Shown: positions 19,120-28,054 of the stretch, one piece after another | How the letters are laid out: each line of letters opens with the position of its first letter | Numbering within the stretch: the first letter of the stretch is position 1 | Origin: a virus | Direction: 5' to 3' (one strand) | IMG/VR virus record: IMGVR_UViG_3300030328_000862 | Span: 1-33,839 of that record | Length of the DNA: 33,839 bases | The notes under the pieces: generated by a model | The model's database searches: none | What the model saw: the letters and a program-made list of their open reading frames with translations, nothing else | What the model was told of the DNA's origin: nothing | Translations under genes and position numbers: made by a program

Positions 19120-21077
19120 TGGCAGAAACTAGAAAAGAAATGGAAGTAGTGCAAGGTACTGCACAATACTGGCAAATGGAATTAGAAAGTGCCGACCAAA
19201 CTGAAAAGGATTGGAGAGAAAGAGGTAGAGCTGTTGTAGCACGATACAGGGATGAAAGAAGTGCAGATAGTTTTGGTGCAGGGTTATATAAGCAGTTTAA
19301 TATTCTATGGTCTAATACAGAAACTATGAAAGGTGCATTATTTGCTCGTATGCCAAAAGCAGATGTGCGTAGAAGATATAACGATAACAACCCTATAACA
19401 AGACAAGTAGCTATCGTACTAGAAAGAGCATTACAATACGGAAATGAGGTATATTCAGCAGATAAACCAATAAAAGCTGCATTAGAGGACTATTTACTAC
19501 CAGGCAGAGGGGTAGTTTGGGTAGTTTATGAGCCTATTTTTGTAAAAGAAACTATACAAGTAGAATCTTTAGATGAATTTGGCAATATGATAATGATTGA
19601 CCAAGAAGAAGAAAGAATTGCAGACCAAAGATGCTATTTTGAGTATATAAATTGGGAAGATTACAGAGAAAGTCCTGCAAAAAGACCAGAAGATGTATAT
19701 TGGAAAGCAAGAAGGCACTTACTTACAAGAGATGAATTAATAGAAAAAGGCTTTAAAAATGCATCCAATATACCCTTAAATTGGTCTCCTGAACCTACAG
19801 AAGGGTATAATGAAGAATATTCTGAAGTATTTTCTCGTGCAGAAGTATGGGAAATATGGGATAAATACAAAGAAAAACGATATTTTGTATCAAAAGGATA
19901 CAATGAAATATTAGCAGAAGATGATGACCCTTATGGATTAGAAAAATTTTTTCCTACTCCTGATTCATTAGTGGCAATCAGAACAAATGAAACAAGTGTT
20001 CCTATACCAGAGTTTACTTTGTATCAAGACCAAGCTGATGAATTAGATAGAATTACAACTAGAATTAGTAATTTAATAGAAGGATTAAAAAGAAGGGGTG
20101 TATATGATGCTTCTGTACCAGAATTATCACATTTAGCAGATGCAGGAGATAATGATTTTGTACCTTCAGAGAATTTTGCACAATTAGCAGCAAAAGGGGG
20201 ATTACAACAAGTATTTCAGCAAGAAGATATATCGCCTATTGCACAGGTTTTAGCTGGTTTATATCAACAAAGAAACCAAGTTTTAGACACAATATACCAA
20301 ATAACAGGCATATCAGATATTATTAGAGGTTCTACAAAAGCTAGTGAAACAGCTACAGCACAGCAATTAAAGGCACAATTTGGTAGTATGCGTATGCGTA
20401 AAAAACAATCTGAAATAGCTGAATATATTAGAGATTTATTTAGAATAAAAGCAGAAATTATAGCAGAACACTATGAACCAGAAACTTTAGCAGCTATGAC
20501 AGCTCTTACTATAAGCCCAGAAATGATGCAAATAATGCGTGATGATAAATTAAGAGGATATAGTATAGATATAGAAACAGATGCTACAATTTTTACAGAT
20601 GAAGAACAAGAAAAAAAGACTAGAATAGAATTTTTATCATCTTTTGGAGGATATTTACAACAAGCTATCGGTATAGCAAATCAATCACCTGCTTTAACAC
20701 CATTAGCATTTCAAGCACTACGATTTTTAATGGGTGCATGGAAAGTAGGCAGAACTTTTGAAGATGTGATAGATAGAACAGAAGCACAACTAACACAACA
20801 AGCTCAACAAGCATTACAAGCTGGTCCACAACCTTCAGAAGCTGAAAGAATTGCTGCACAGAAGATGCAAACAGAAATGGCTAAAGAGGAATTAAAACAA
20901 CAAGGTAAACTAGCAGACATACAGGCAAGGGAAAGAGCTTCTACTAATAAAGTATCTACAGAAGCACAATCAAGCCAAGCAAGGTCTGATGCAAAGAAAG
21001 AGTTAGCATTATTAGATAGTGATATGAAAATAGCTGAAGAAATGAATAAGGAAGCAAGAGATGAGTTACAGAGATAA
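19119..21077 (+). CDS. Portal protein (head-tail connector)
   Basis: 652 residues, in the range of podovirus portals. Hallmarks are an N-terminal acidic helical part, the region YKQFNILWSNTETMKGALFA (about 51-70), a long stem/wing (about 280-430, including GISDIIRGSTKASETATAQQ) and a Gln/Lys/Glu-rich C-terminal barrel-type tail (about 560-652). The SETATAQQLKAQFGSMRM phrase is typical of portals of this class. It forms the dodecameric ring at one capsid vertex where the terminase docks and the adaptor and tail later attach. The next gene overlaps its 3' end by 17 bases. Confidence 0.88.
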   Translation: MAETRKEMEVVQGTAQYWQMELESADQTEKDWRERGRAVVARYRDERSADSFGAGLYKQFNILWSNTETMKGALFARMPKADVRRRYNDNNPITRQVAIVLERALQYGNEVYSADKPIKAALEDYLLPGRGVVWVVYEPIFVKETIQVESLDEFGNMIMIDQEEERIADQRCYFEYINWEDYRESPAKRPEDVYWKARRHLLTRDELIEKGFKNASNIPLNWSPEPTEGYNEEYSEVFSRAEVWEIWDKYKEKRYFVSKGYNEILAEDDDPYGLEKFFPTPDSLVAIRTNETSVPIPEFTLYQDQADELDRITTRISNLIEGLKRRGVYDASVPELSHLADAGDNDFVPSENFAQLAAKGGLQQVFQQEDISPIAQVLAGLYQQRNQVLDTIYQITGISDIIRGSTKASETATAQQLKAQFGSMRMRKKQSEIAEYIRDLFRIKAEIIAEHYEPETLAAMTALTISPEMMQIMRDDKLRGYSIDIETDATIFTDEEQEKKTRIEFLSSFGGYLQQAIGIANQSPALTPLAFQALRFLMGAWKVGRTFEDVIDRTEAQLTQQAQQALQAGPQPSEAERIAAQKMQTEMAKEELKQQGKLADIQARERASTNKVSTEAQSSQARSDAKKELALLDSDMKIAEEMNKEARDELQR

Positions 21078-21324
21078 TTACGATAATATAAACTGGAAAA
21101 AATGCACTTTTAAACCAGTAAAAGTAACTAAAAGAACAAAATCACATCAAGTTATGGGTGATATACAAGAATTTGTGTCTCCAATCGATAAAACTGTTAT
21201 AGGCAGTCGTTCTCAAATAAGAGAACATGAAAGGAAACACAATGTTAGGCAATGTGGTAATGATTACACAAGTTCTACAAAACCTAAATTTTGGGATAAT
21301 ATGATTAACAATAAAAGAGGATAA
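21061..21324 (+). CDS. 87-residue conserved small head-region protein
   Basis: ATG 21061 lies inside the portal gene end. The core VSPIDKTVIGSRSQIREHER followed by KHNVRQCGNDY matches a short pattern I recall from many phages (SPIDG..I.SRS..REH...HG...GNE), always between portal and scaffold or capsid genes. Its function is unknown. It may be a zinc-free FmdB-like remnant, but no Cys pair supports that. Confidence 0.65.
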   Translation: MSYRDNYDNINWKKCTFKPVKVTKRTKSHQVMGDIQEFVSPIDKTVIGSRSQIREHERKHNVRQCGNDYTSSTKPKFWDNMINNKRG

Positions 21325-21325
21325 T

Positions 21326-22456
21326 ATGACACAAGAAAGCACTCCTACACAGGAATCAGCACCTGAAAAAGCACCAACATTAGAGGCAGTATTAGAAGGT
21401 GCTATTAACCAAACTATAGAAAAAGAACCTGAAACACCTAACACAGAAACACCAAAGGAAGAAGTGGAAAACACCACTATTCCTAATGCTCCCAAACAAG
21501 TGGAGAATACTAATTCCGAAGAATCTGATTCTGATTCATTAGACCAGGTAGCACCTGAAAATGAAGAAGAAACCCAAGATTCAAAAGAAGAACCTTCTGA
21601 TGATGCTGTAGTGGCTCATGTTGATGGAGAGGATTCGAAAGAAACACCTTTAGAAGCTCCAAAAAACTGGTCAGAAGAAGTAAGAAGCAAGTTCAAGGAT
21701 TTACCTCGTGATGCACAGGAGTATATGCTAAAGCGAGATAAAGAAATGACTGCTGATTACACTAGAAAGACGCAAGAAGTAGCCCAACAACGCAAAAGTT
21801 TTGAATCATTAGACAAAGTTATAGCTCCAATGAGACAGCAAATTGCAGCAAGTGGTGTAGGAGAAGCAGAATATATCTCCAGATTACTTAATGCAGATTT
21901 AGCCCTCAGAAATAACCCAAAAATGGCACTCAAGCAATTAGCACAAGGTTATGGTATTGACCTTTCATCAATCGAAGAAACTGTGGATTGGAATGATTCT
22001 GACCCACAAATTACCCAATTACAACAACAAAATCAAGCGATACTTGCAGAATTAAATCAGTTTAAAAAGCAAAATCTGCAATCTGCTAGACAGCAAACAG
22101 AAAATCAAATTTCTGCTTTTGCTGAATCTAAAGATGAAAAAGGTAATTTAAAATATCCTCATTTTGAACAAGTTAGAGTAAAAATGGGCAATTTAATAGA
22201 CGCAGGAGAAGCAAAAGGATTAGAAGATGCTTATGCTAAATCTATTAGATTAGATGATGATTTATACAAACAATCTTTAGATTCGCAAAGAAAAAGTGCA
22301 AAAGCCGAAGAAGATGCAAGAAGGAAAGCAGCAGTTGAAAAGGCTAAAAAAGTTAGACCTAGAACTGCAACTACTCCTCCTAGTGGTTCTGTTAAAAATA
22401 GCGATTTAGATTCTTTGCTTATGGAATCAATTAGTAGTGCAGGTATAACTAAATGA
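21326..22456 (+). CDS. Scaffolding protein
   Basis: 376 residues. The first ~115 residues are acidic, Glu/Pro/Thr/Ser-rich and disordered. The middle (about 115-160, WSEEVRSKFKDLPRDAQEYM) and the remaining helical, Gln-rich part are typical of T7/podovirus scaffolds. The C-terminus is basic (AKKVRPRTATTPPSGSVKNS), as needed to contact the capsid shell. The position between portal and major capsid genes fits. It should guide procapsid assembly and then leave. Confidence 0.85.
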   Translation: MTQESTPTQESAPEKAPTLEAVLEGAINQTIEKEPETPNTETPKEEVENTTIPNAPKQVENTNSEESDSDSLDQVAPENEEETQDSKEEPSDDAVVAHVDGEDSKETPLEAPKNWSEEVRSKFKDLPRDAQEYMLKRDKEMTADYTRKTQEVAQQRKSFESLDKVIAPMRQQIAASGVGEAEYISRLLNADLALRNNPKMALKQLAQGYGIDLSSIEETVDWNDSDPQITQLQQQNQAILAELNQFKKQNLQSARQQTENQISAFAESKDEKGNLKYPHFEQVRVKMGNLIDAGEAKGLEDAYAKSIRLDDDLYKQSLDSQRKSAKAEEDARRKAAVEKAKKVRPRTATTPPSGSVKNSDLDSLLMESISSAGITK

Positions 22457-22491
22457 GTTGTGGGTTCACAATAACTTAATGAGGTATAAAA

Positions 22492-23445
22492 ATGGCAAGT
22501 CCAAATAGTACATTTACCGAAATAGTTACAACTACTCTTGCAGGATATTCAAAAACTCTTGCAGATAACGTAACTAATGGTAATGCCTTACTTCGTCATA
22601 TTGATGAGAAAGGCAACAAACAAATCGCCACAGGTAGAACAATTGTGCAGGAATTAGAATACGCAACTAACTCAACTGCAAAATGGTATAGTGGCTACGA
22701 GGTTTTAGACACATCTACCAGTAATACATTCACAGCAGCTGAGTTTAATTATAAACAATTAGCTGGTAATGTGGTTATTTCTGGATTAGAACAGGTCGAA
22801 AACTCTGGTAAAGAAGCAATCTTTAACTTACTTAAATCAAGAGTAAGAAACCTAGAAAAAACTCTAAAAAATACTATGGCTACTGGCTTATATGCTGATG
22901 GCACAGGTACAGATGGAAAAGAACTAGGTGGATTACAGTTATTAGTTCCTGGTACTGTCGGAAACACAGTAGGTGGTATTAACTCTACTACTTACACATT
23001 CTGGAAGAACCAAGTGTATGATTTTAGTACCGAGAGTGTAACTCCTAGTGCTACAACTATACAAACAGCTATGAACACACTTTGGTTAAGCACAGTTAGA
23101 GGTGCAGACCATCCTGATGTTATCGTAGCAGCATCTAATTACTTTCAATTCTATTGGAGTTCTTTACAGACCAACCAAAGATTTACAAGTGATGATAATG
23201 CTAGTGCTGGATTTATGAACTTAATGTTTATGGATGCACCAGTCTATTATGATGACCAATGTCCAACAAGCAAAATGTATATGCTTAACTCGGACTATTT
23301 ATTCCTTCGACCAGCTCAAGGTAGAGAATTTTCTCCTTTGGGTGAGAAGGCTTCTGTTAACCAAGATGCTATGGTATTGCCTGTAGTATGGGCAGGTAAC
23401 ATGACCTGTTCAAACAGAGCAAGACAAGGCATTATACAAGCATAA
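22492..23445 (+). CDS. Major capsid protein
   Basis: 317 residues. The order N-arm, extended loop (YEVLDTSTSNTFTAAEFNYK near 66-85), long spine helix (GKEAIFNLLKSRVRNLEKTL) and C-terminal P/A-domain strands (DAPVYYDDQCPTSKMYMLNS) agrees with an HK97-type fold. The codon use and position after the scaffold gene support it. This protein builds the icosahedral shell. GAGG is placed upstream of the ATG. Distinct from gp10A of T7 in length, it resembles capsid proteins of smaller podoviruses. Confidence 0.88.
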   Translation: MASPNSTFTEIVTTTLAGYSKTLADNVTNGNALLRHIDEKGNKQIATGRTIVQELEYATNSTAKWYSGYEVLDTSTSNTFTAAEFNYKQLAGNVVISGLEQVENSGKEAIFNLLKSRVRNLEKTLKNTMATGLYADGTGTDGKELGGLQLLVPGTVGNTVGGINSTTYTFWKNQVYDFSTESVTPSATTIQTAMNTLWLSTVRGADHPDVIVAASNYFQFYWSSLQTNQRFTSDDNASAGFMNLMFMDAPVYYDDQCPTSKMYMLNSDYLFLRPAQGREFSPLGEKASVNQDAMVLPVVWAGNMTCSNRARQGIIQA

Positions 23446-23460
23446 TAAGGAGAAAAAATT

Positions 23461-23925
23461 ATGGCTTATATTACTGGAATGGACAAAACTGAAGTTAGTG
23501 ATACAGCTACATTTATGGTCGGTCAAAAAGGCATGGATGCAGCTGGAAACACCTTCAAGTATGTCCAATACGATACTGGTGCAGGAAGTGTTGCAGCAGT
23601 AAGTGGACAAGTTGCTTATTACTACGCACCTTCTGGTGCTTCTGCTGGTGCAGTAAATGTAGTAACAAGTGATTTATCTGATTCTAATGAGGTAGGTGCT
23701 GGTGTTTTACAATCTGCTCCAACAGACGGACAATATTGTTGGGTACAGATAGGTGGAACAGCAACTCTAACTATCGCATTAACAGCAGGTGCTGATGGAG
23801 ACCCATTGACACCTACAGGAGCTGGTGATGGTACATTAGATGTAACAGCAGCAGCAACTTCACCTGTGTGTGCATTTGCTATAGATGCTTCAGCTAAAAT
23901 AATTGCTTGTCAATTTGCTGGTTAG
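23461..23925 (+). CDS. Capsid decoration or head-fibre protein
   Basis: 154 residues, Ala/Gly/Thr/Val-rich and beta-type with few charges (for example AGSVAAVSGQVAYYYAPSGA near 41-60). Proteins of this composition directly downstream of the major capsid gene are usually capsid decoration proteins. No enzyme motif. AAGGAG is 9 bases before the ATG. A strong GC hairpin follows the stop. Confidence 0.7.
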   Translation: MAYITGMDKTEVSDTATFMVGQKGMDAAGNTFKYVQYDTGAGSVAAVSGQVAYYYAPSGASAGAVNVVTSDLSDSNEVGAGVLQSAPTDGQYCWVQIGGTATLTIALTAGADGDPLTPTGAGDGTLDVTAAATSPVCAFAIDASAKIIACQFAG

Positions 23926-23937
23926 AGCATTATAATC

Positions 23938-23958
23938 GTGGGGGTGTAATTCCCCCAC
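23938..23958 (+). terminator. GC-rich hairpin after the capsid genes
   Basis: GTGGGGG 23938-23944 pairs perfectly with CCCCCAC 23952-23958 around a 7-base loop. It is by far the most GC-rich stem in the window. It has no U-run, so it may weaken read-through, process or stabilise capsid mRNA rather than terminate fully. Confidence 0.55.
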
Positions 23959-23976
23959 ACTAACAGGAGGTTAATA

Positions 23977-24384
23977 ATGGCAGGAAACAAAAGAATAACA
24001 ATTTACAGAGATGCTACAAATTCCTTTGATTTAGTAGAAATTAAATTGATTGGCGACCCTAATACTGTAATTTACAAAATGAAAGATAAAGAAGAACAAA
24101 TCAAACAAGAGTTTCCTAATGAATACAATGCGTATTACAAAAACAAAAAACCTATTTCTAATGAAAAAAAGGAAACACCATTAACAAAATTAAAATCTTT
24201 AAATAAAGGCAAAAAAAAGTTTTTTGAAATGGAAGGAATTACATCTGTAGAACAATTAGCAGATTTATCTGATGGTGCTTGTCATGGATTAGGTAAAGAT
24301 GTATTAGATTGTAGAAAACAAGCTAGAAATTATTTAGCACAAGAACATGATATTAAACCTCAACAAATAGTAGGTAAAGAATGA
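23977..24384 (+). CDS. HhH-like protein downstream of the capsid genes
   Basis: 135 residues. The first half is beta-type with a Lys-rich linker. Residues ~85-120 (KKFFEMEGITSVEQLADLSD, then GLGKDVLDCRKQARNYL) have the pattern of helix-hairpin-helix domains. I recall equivalent proteins at this place in other marine podoviruses. It could bind DNA at the head-tail interface or act in head completion. AGGAGG lies upstream of the ATG; the stop overlaps the adaptor gene. Confidence 0.6.
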   Translation: MAGNKRITIYRDATNSFDLVEIKLIGDPNTVIYKMKDKEEQIKQEFPNEYNAYYKNKKPISNEKKETPLTKLKSLNKGKKKFFEMEGITSVEQLADLSDGACHGLGKDVLDCRKQARNYLAQEHDIKPQQIVGKE

Positions 24385-25088
24385 CATTATTAACTATATG
24401 CCAAGATGCAGCAAATGAGATAGGAGTTCCATCTCCATCTACTGTAGTAGGTAGTACTGATACTACAAACATACAGTTATTAGCAGCTGCTAACAGAGAA
24501 GGTAAAAATTTAGTAGCAGGGTATGATTGGCAAACATTAATTAAAGAAGAAGCTCATACCACATTAGCAGCAGAAAGTCAAGGAACTATGACTGCTATAG
24601 CTTCTGATTTTTTACGATTTAGTAATGATACAATGTGGAATAGAACTACAGATAGAAAATATTATGGACCACTAAATAATGCACAATGGCAAAGATTAAA
24701 AGCAAGTGTTAGTAGTGGGATAACTAATTATTTTAGAATTAGAGGTAATTCGCTATTATTTCACCCAGCTCCACCAGCAGGACAAAGTGTTTATTTTGAA
24801 TATGTAGGTAAAAACTGGGTTGACACTAATGGTGATGGTTCAGCTAATGCAACCAGTTATGCAGCAGATAGTAATACAACAGTATTAGATGAAGATTTAA
24901 TTACACTTGGTGTAATATGGAGATTTTTAAAACAAAAGGGTTTGCCTTATGATAATCAATTCCAAGAATACCGATTGAAGTTATCAGAAAAGCAATCCAA
25001 AGATGGTGCAAAGCAAATCATTCGTATGGCAGGACCAAACAGATTATATCTACCTGTTAACGAACCAGAAGGGAACTTTTCACTATAA
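24381..25088 (+). CDS. Head-tail adaptor (tail-tube A / SU10-adaptor-like)
   Basis: 235 residues. It begins MTLLTICQDAANEIGVPSPS, which is typical of the adaptor family that docks under the portal in T7- and SU10-like phages. The aromatic segment RKYYGPLNNAQWQRLKA (about 93-109), the RGNSLLFHPAPPAGQSVYFEY strand pair (about 121-141) and the C-terminal helix are further family features. It should form the ring between portal and nozzle. It starts inside the previous stop (ATGA). Confidence 0.8.
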   Translation: MTLLTICQDAANEIGVPSPSTVVGSTDTTNIQLLAAANREGKNLVAGYDWQTLIKEEAHTTLAAESQGTMTAIASDFLRFSNDTMWNRTTDRKYYGPLNNAQWQRLKASVSSGITNYFRIRGNSLLFHPAPPAGQSVYFEYVGKNWVDTNGDGSANATSYAADSNTTVLDEDLITLGVIWRFLKQKGLPYDNQFQEYRLKLSEKQSKDGAKQIIRMAGPNRLYLPVNEPEGNFSL

Positions 25089-25213
25089 TGCCTGTTAAAA
25101 AAGTAAAGGGTGGTTATAGATTTGGAACAAAAGGAAAAGTATATAAATCAAAAGGTAAGGCTAAAAAACAAGCTAGAGCTATATATGCTTCAGGGTATAA
25201 AGGTAAAAAGTAA
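25088..25213 (+). CDS. 41-residue basic protein, MPVKKVKGGYR family
   Basis: TAATG junctions join it to both neighbours. The product begins MPVKKVKGGYRFGTKGKVYK and ends ARAIYASGYKGKK. This short pattern (KGGYRWG..GKVYP...A..Q..AI.ASG) is recurrent between adaptor and tail-hub genes of podoviruses, in my memory. Function unknown; possibly a minor virion part. Confidence 0.7.
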   Translation: MPVKKVKGGYRFGTKGKVYKSKGKAKKQARAIYASGYKGKK

Positions 25214-26730
25214 TGGCAGTTTTTAGACCTACAGGAGAAAGTACATCTCAATCTGCACCTATTGGTGGATTAAACACAAGAGATGCTGTGGACTTAATGC
25301 CACAAACTGATGCTATTCGATTAGATAATTTCTTTCCTGGTTCTACAGATGTTAGTTTAAGAAAAGGTTTTACCAATCATGTTACAGGACTACCTAGTAC
25401 AGTACAAAGTTTAATATCTTACAGGTCTCCTAGTGCTAACAAACTTTTTGCTGCTAGTAACAATGCTATTTATGATGTAACAAGTTCTGGTAGTGTAGGA
25501 AGTGCTGTAGTAACCAGCTTATCTAATGTGCAATTTCAACATGTTAATTTTACAACATCAGGAGGTTCATTTCTATTTATAGTAAATGGTGCTGATGCTC
25601 CTAGACACTATAATGGTAGTGCATGGGCAACACCTACTTTAAATAGTATAACAGGCTCTACTATAAACAATGTAACAGTATTTAAAGAAAGATTATTTTT
25701 TATAGTAAATGATAGTTTAAGTTTTGCATACTTACCTATTAACTCTGTAGCAGGAACAGTATCTACCTTTGCATTAGGAAGTGTATTTAATTTTGGTGGT
25801 AAATTAGTAGCAGCTGGTAGCTTAACAAGAGATGGTGGTTCTGGCTCAGATGATTATATAGCATTTATAACATCAGAAGGTGAAGTAGCTGTGTATCAAG
25901 GAACAGACCCAAGTGATGCAACTAAATGGTCTTTAGTAGGTGTATTTAAAATAGCAAGACCTATAGGTAAAAGATGTATTGTAAATGTAGGACCAGAATT
26001 AATTGTTATTACAGAATCTGGTTTTGTACCTTTGACTAAAATGTATGCAGAAGATGAAACAAACTACGCAAAAGCTATATCAGATAAGATAAGTGGTAGT
26101 ATATTAACAGCAGTAACTAATTTTAAATCTACTTTTGGATGGGAAGCATTAATCTATCCTAAAGGACAATTTGCTTTATTTAATGTACCTAATGATGTAA
26201 GTGGTTCATTTGTGCAATTTGTAGTTAATTTAAATACTGGTGCATGGGGTAGATTTACAGGACAAGATGCCTACTGTTGGGGTTTATTAAATGGAGATTT
26301 ATATTTTGGTGGCAGTACCAAAGTATATAAAGCAGATAATGGATTGAGTGATGCAGGAGTACAAATACAAGGTAATGCAAAAACAGCATTTGTTTATTAT
26401 GGTGGTAGAGGAACATCTAAAAGATTTACAGCTATACGACCTATAGTATCATCAGATGCAGATTTGCCAGTTAGTATAGGATTTGATGTAGACTTTAATG
26501 ATGGTACTTCTACTTATACACCATCTAGTGCTACTACAACAGGAGCAGATTGGGACACAGCAACTTGGGATGTAGCAGAATGGGCAGGAACGATTGCTTC
26601 ACAATTAGTATGGAGAAGTGTTGCCGATATAGGTTGGAATGCAGCAATACGCATACAAACCAGTACACAAGCACAAAGTATTAAATGGCATAGTGTAGAT
26701 ATTTATTATGAAAAAGGAGTAGGATTATAA
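25213..26730 (+). CDS. Tail hub/nozzle protein, P22 gp10-like
   Basis: 505 residues. The opening FRPTGESTSQSAPIGGLNTR, followed by LMPQTDAIRLDNFFPGSTDV and RKGFTNH, matches the P22 gp10-type (tail tube B/nozzle) group. The remainder is a repeated beta-propeller-like series (SFLFIVNGADAPRHYNGSAW, VFKERLFFIVNDSLSFAYLP). It extends the tail tube below the adaptor. No lytic motif was seen. The stop is followed at once by the GNAT-like gene (TAATG). Confidence 0.82.
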   Translation: MAVFRPTGESTSQSAPIGGLNTRDAVDLMPQTDAIRLDNFFPGSTDVSLRKGFTNHVTGLPSTVQSLISYRSPSANKLFAASNNAIYDVTSSGSVGSAVVTSLSNVQFQHVNFTTSGGSFLFIVNGADAPRHYNGSAWATPTLNSITGSTINNVTVFKERLFFIVNDSLSFAYLPINSVAGTVSTFALGSVFNFGGKLVAAGSLTRDGGSGSDDYIAFITSEGEVAVYQGTDPSDATKWSLVGVFKIARPIGKRCIVNVGPELIVITESGFVPLTKMYAEDETNYAKAISDKISGSILTAVTNFKSTFGWEALIYPKGQFALFNVPNDVSGSFVQFVVNLNTGAWGRFTGQDAYCWGLLNGDLYFGGSTKVYKADNGLSDAGVQIQGNAKTAFVYYGGRGTSKRFTAIRPIVSSDADLPVSIGFDVDFNDGTSTYTPSSATTTGADWDTATWDVAEWAGTIASQLVWRSVADIGWNAAIRIQTSTQAQSIKWHSVDIYYEKGVGL

Positions 26731-27065
26731 TGTTTATTACAGATAAAATATGGAAACTACTAGAACCAGCTTGTGAGATGGGCGATAATGCAAGTAGAAA
26801 AGAATTAGAAGAAGGATTAAAAATAGGTATGTTTAAAATATTTAAAACTGATAATAGTGCTTTGATTACTGCAGACCATAGAGGTGTATTAAGAATTGGT
26901 GTTGCTGGTGGCAAATTAAAAGATATAGTAAAATTAGAAAAATATGTTATAAAATATGCAAAAGAAAAAAAATATAAATATGTTGACATTTTAGGAAGAA
27001 CAGGTTGGGAAAAAATGTTAAATGGGTATAAGAAAAAAGCAATACTACTTAGAAAGGAAATATAA
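26730..27065 (+). CDS. GNAT-fold-like small protein (T7 gp13 type)
   Basis: 111 residues. The sequence HRGVLRIGVAGGKLKDIVKL (50-69) with a following helix and KYVDILGRTGWEKMLNGYKK resembles a minimal acetyltransferase fold, as in T7 gp13 (internal virion protein A) and small phage GNAT-like proteins after the tail-tube gene. The acetyl-CoA loop (Q/RxxGxG/A) is not clearly present, so catalytic activity is doubtful. A role in virion assembly is inferred from place. Confidence 0.6.
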   Translation: MFITDKIWKLLEPACEMGDNASRKELEEGLKIGMFKIFKTDNSALITADHRGVLRIGVAGGKLKDIVKLEKYVIKYAKEKKYKYVDILGRTGWEKMLNGYKKKAILLRKEI

Positions 27066-28051
27066 TGTTTTTATTTAAATCTCCATCTCCACCCCCAGCA
27101 CCAGATTATGCTGGTGCAGCTAGAGAACAAGGAGCAGCAAATGTAGAAACTGCAAGGTTAGAAGGTAGAATGAATAGACCTGATGTTGTATCTCCTTACG
27201 ATATAACTAGAGTAACAGATTTAGGTGATGATAGATTTCTACAGACTTATTCTTTAACACCAGAATATGAAGCACAAAGAGTAAAACAAGTAGGAATATC
27301 AGATGCGTATTTAGATACTGCTGGTAGATTATTAAGTGGATTACCACAAGAAAGTTTTAGTTTAGCTAACTTACCTTCACAACCAGGTATGATAGATAGA
27401 AGTAATTTTGCTCAAGTACCTACAATGGAAGCATTAGGCGATTATGCAACTAGAGTGGAAACTGCATATTATAACAGAGCAGTAAGTAGATTACAACCTC
27501 AATTTCAACAACAAGGTATAGACCTTAGAACACAATTAATTAATTCTGGTATACCAGAAGGAACTACTGCATATAATAACGCATTTGCAGAGCTTAGAAT
27601 GGCTCAGAATGATACCTTACAAGGTCTAGCTGCTGAATCCATTAGAGAAGGACAAGCACTAGCTGATGCTCAATTAGGCAGAGCTACAGGGTTAAGAAGT
27701 TTTCAGATAAGTGATGCAGCTAGTCAAGTAGCAGAACAGGAAAGAAGGAGAGATAGACAACTTGCAGATTTATTATTACAAAGAGAAGTACCACTATCAG
27801 AGATAGCTACATTAACAGGACTACCATCTCCAACAACTAGAGGTGGACAAGTAGCAACAACTGGATTAGATGTACCAGCAACAAGTATTGCACCACCACC
27901 ATTATTTGCAGCTACACAACAACAAGGTCTTGATGCTAACAGAAGATATGGAACACAAATGCAAGGTTATGGTGCAGGTATGGCAGCATTAGGTAGTATA
28001 CTAGGTGGTGCAGCAAGTAATCCTAGTGCTTTTGGAGGTGGAAAAACATAA
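27065..28051 (+). CDS. Internal virion/DNA-injection protein 1
   Basis: 328 residues. It starts MFLFKSPSPPPAPDYAGAAR, has a long Gln/Ala/Arg-rich helical centre (about 130-230, for example RLQPQFQQQGIDLRTQL and YNNAFAELRMAQNDTLQGLA) and a Gly/Ala-rich C-terminus (YGAGMAALGSILGGAASNPS) able to insert in membranes. This build is common in podovirus injection proteins. No enzyme motif. It lies between the GNAT-like and second internal genes. Confidence 0.7.
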   Translation: MFLFKSPSPPPAPDYAGAAREQGAANVETARLEGRMNRPDVVSPYDITRVTDLGDDRFLQTYSLTPEYEAQRVKQVGISDAYLDTAGRLLSGLPQESFSLANLPSQPGMIDRSNFAQVPTMEALGDYATRVETAYYNRAVSRLQPQFQQQGIDLRTQLINSGIPEGTTAYNNAFAELRMAQNDTLQGLAAESIREGQALADAQLGRATGLRSFQISDAASQVAEQERRRDRQLADLLLQREVPLSEIATLTGLPSPTTRGGQVATTGLDVPATSIAPPPLFAATQQQGLDANRRYGTQMQGYGAGMAALGSILGGAASNPSAFGGGKT

Positions 28052-28054
28052 AAT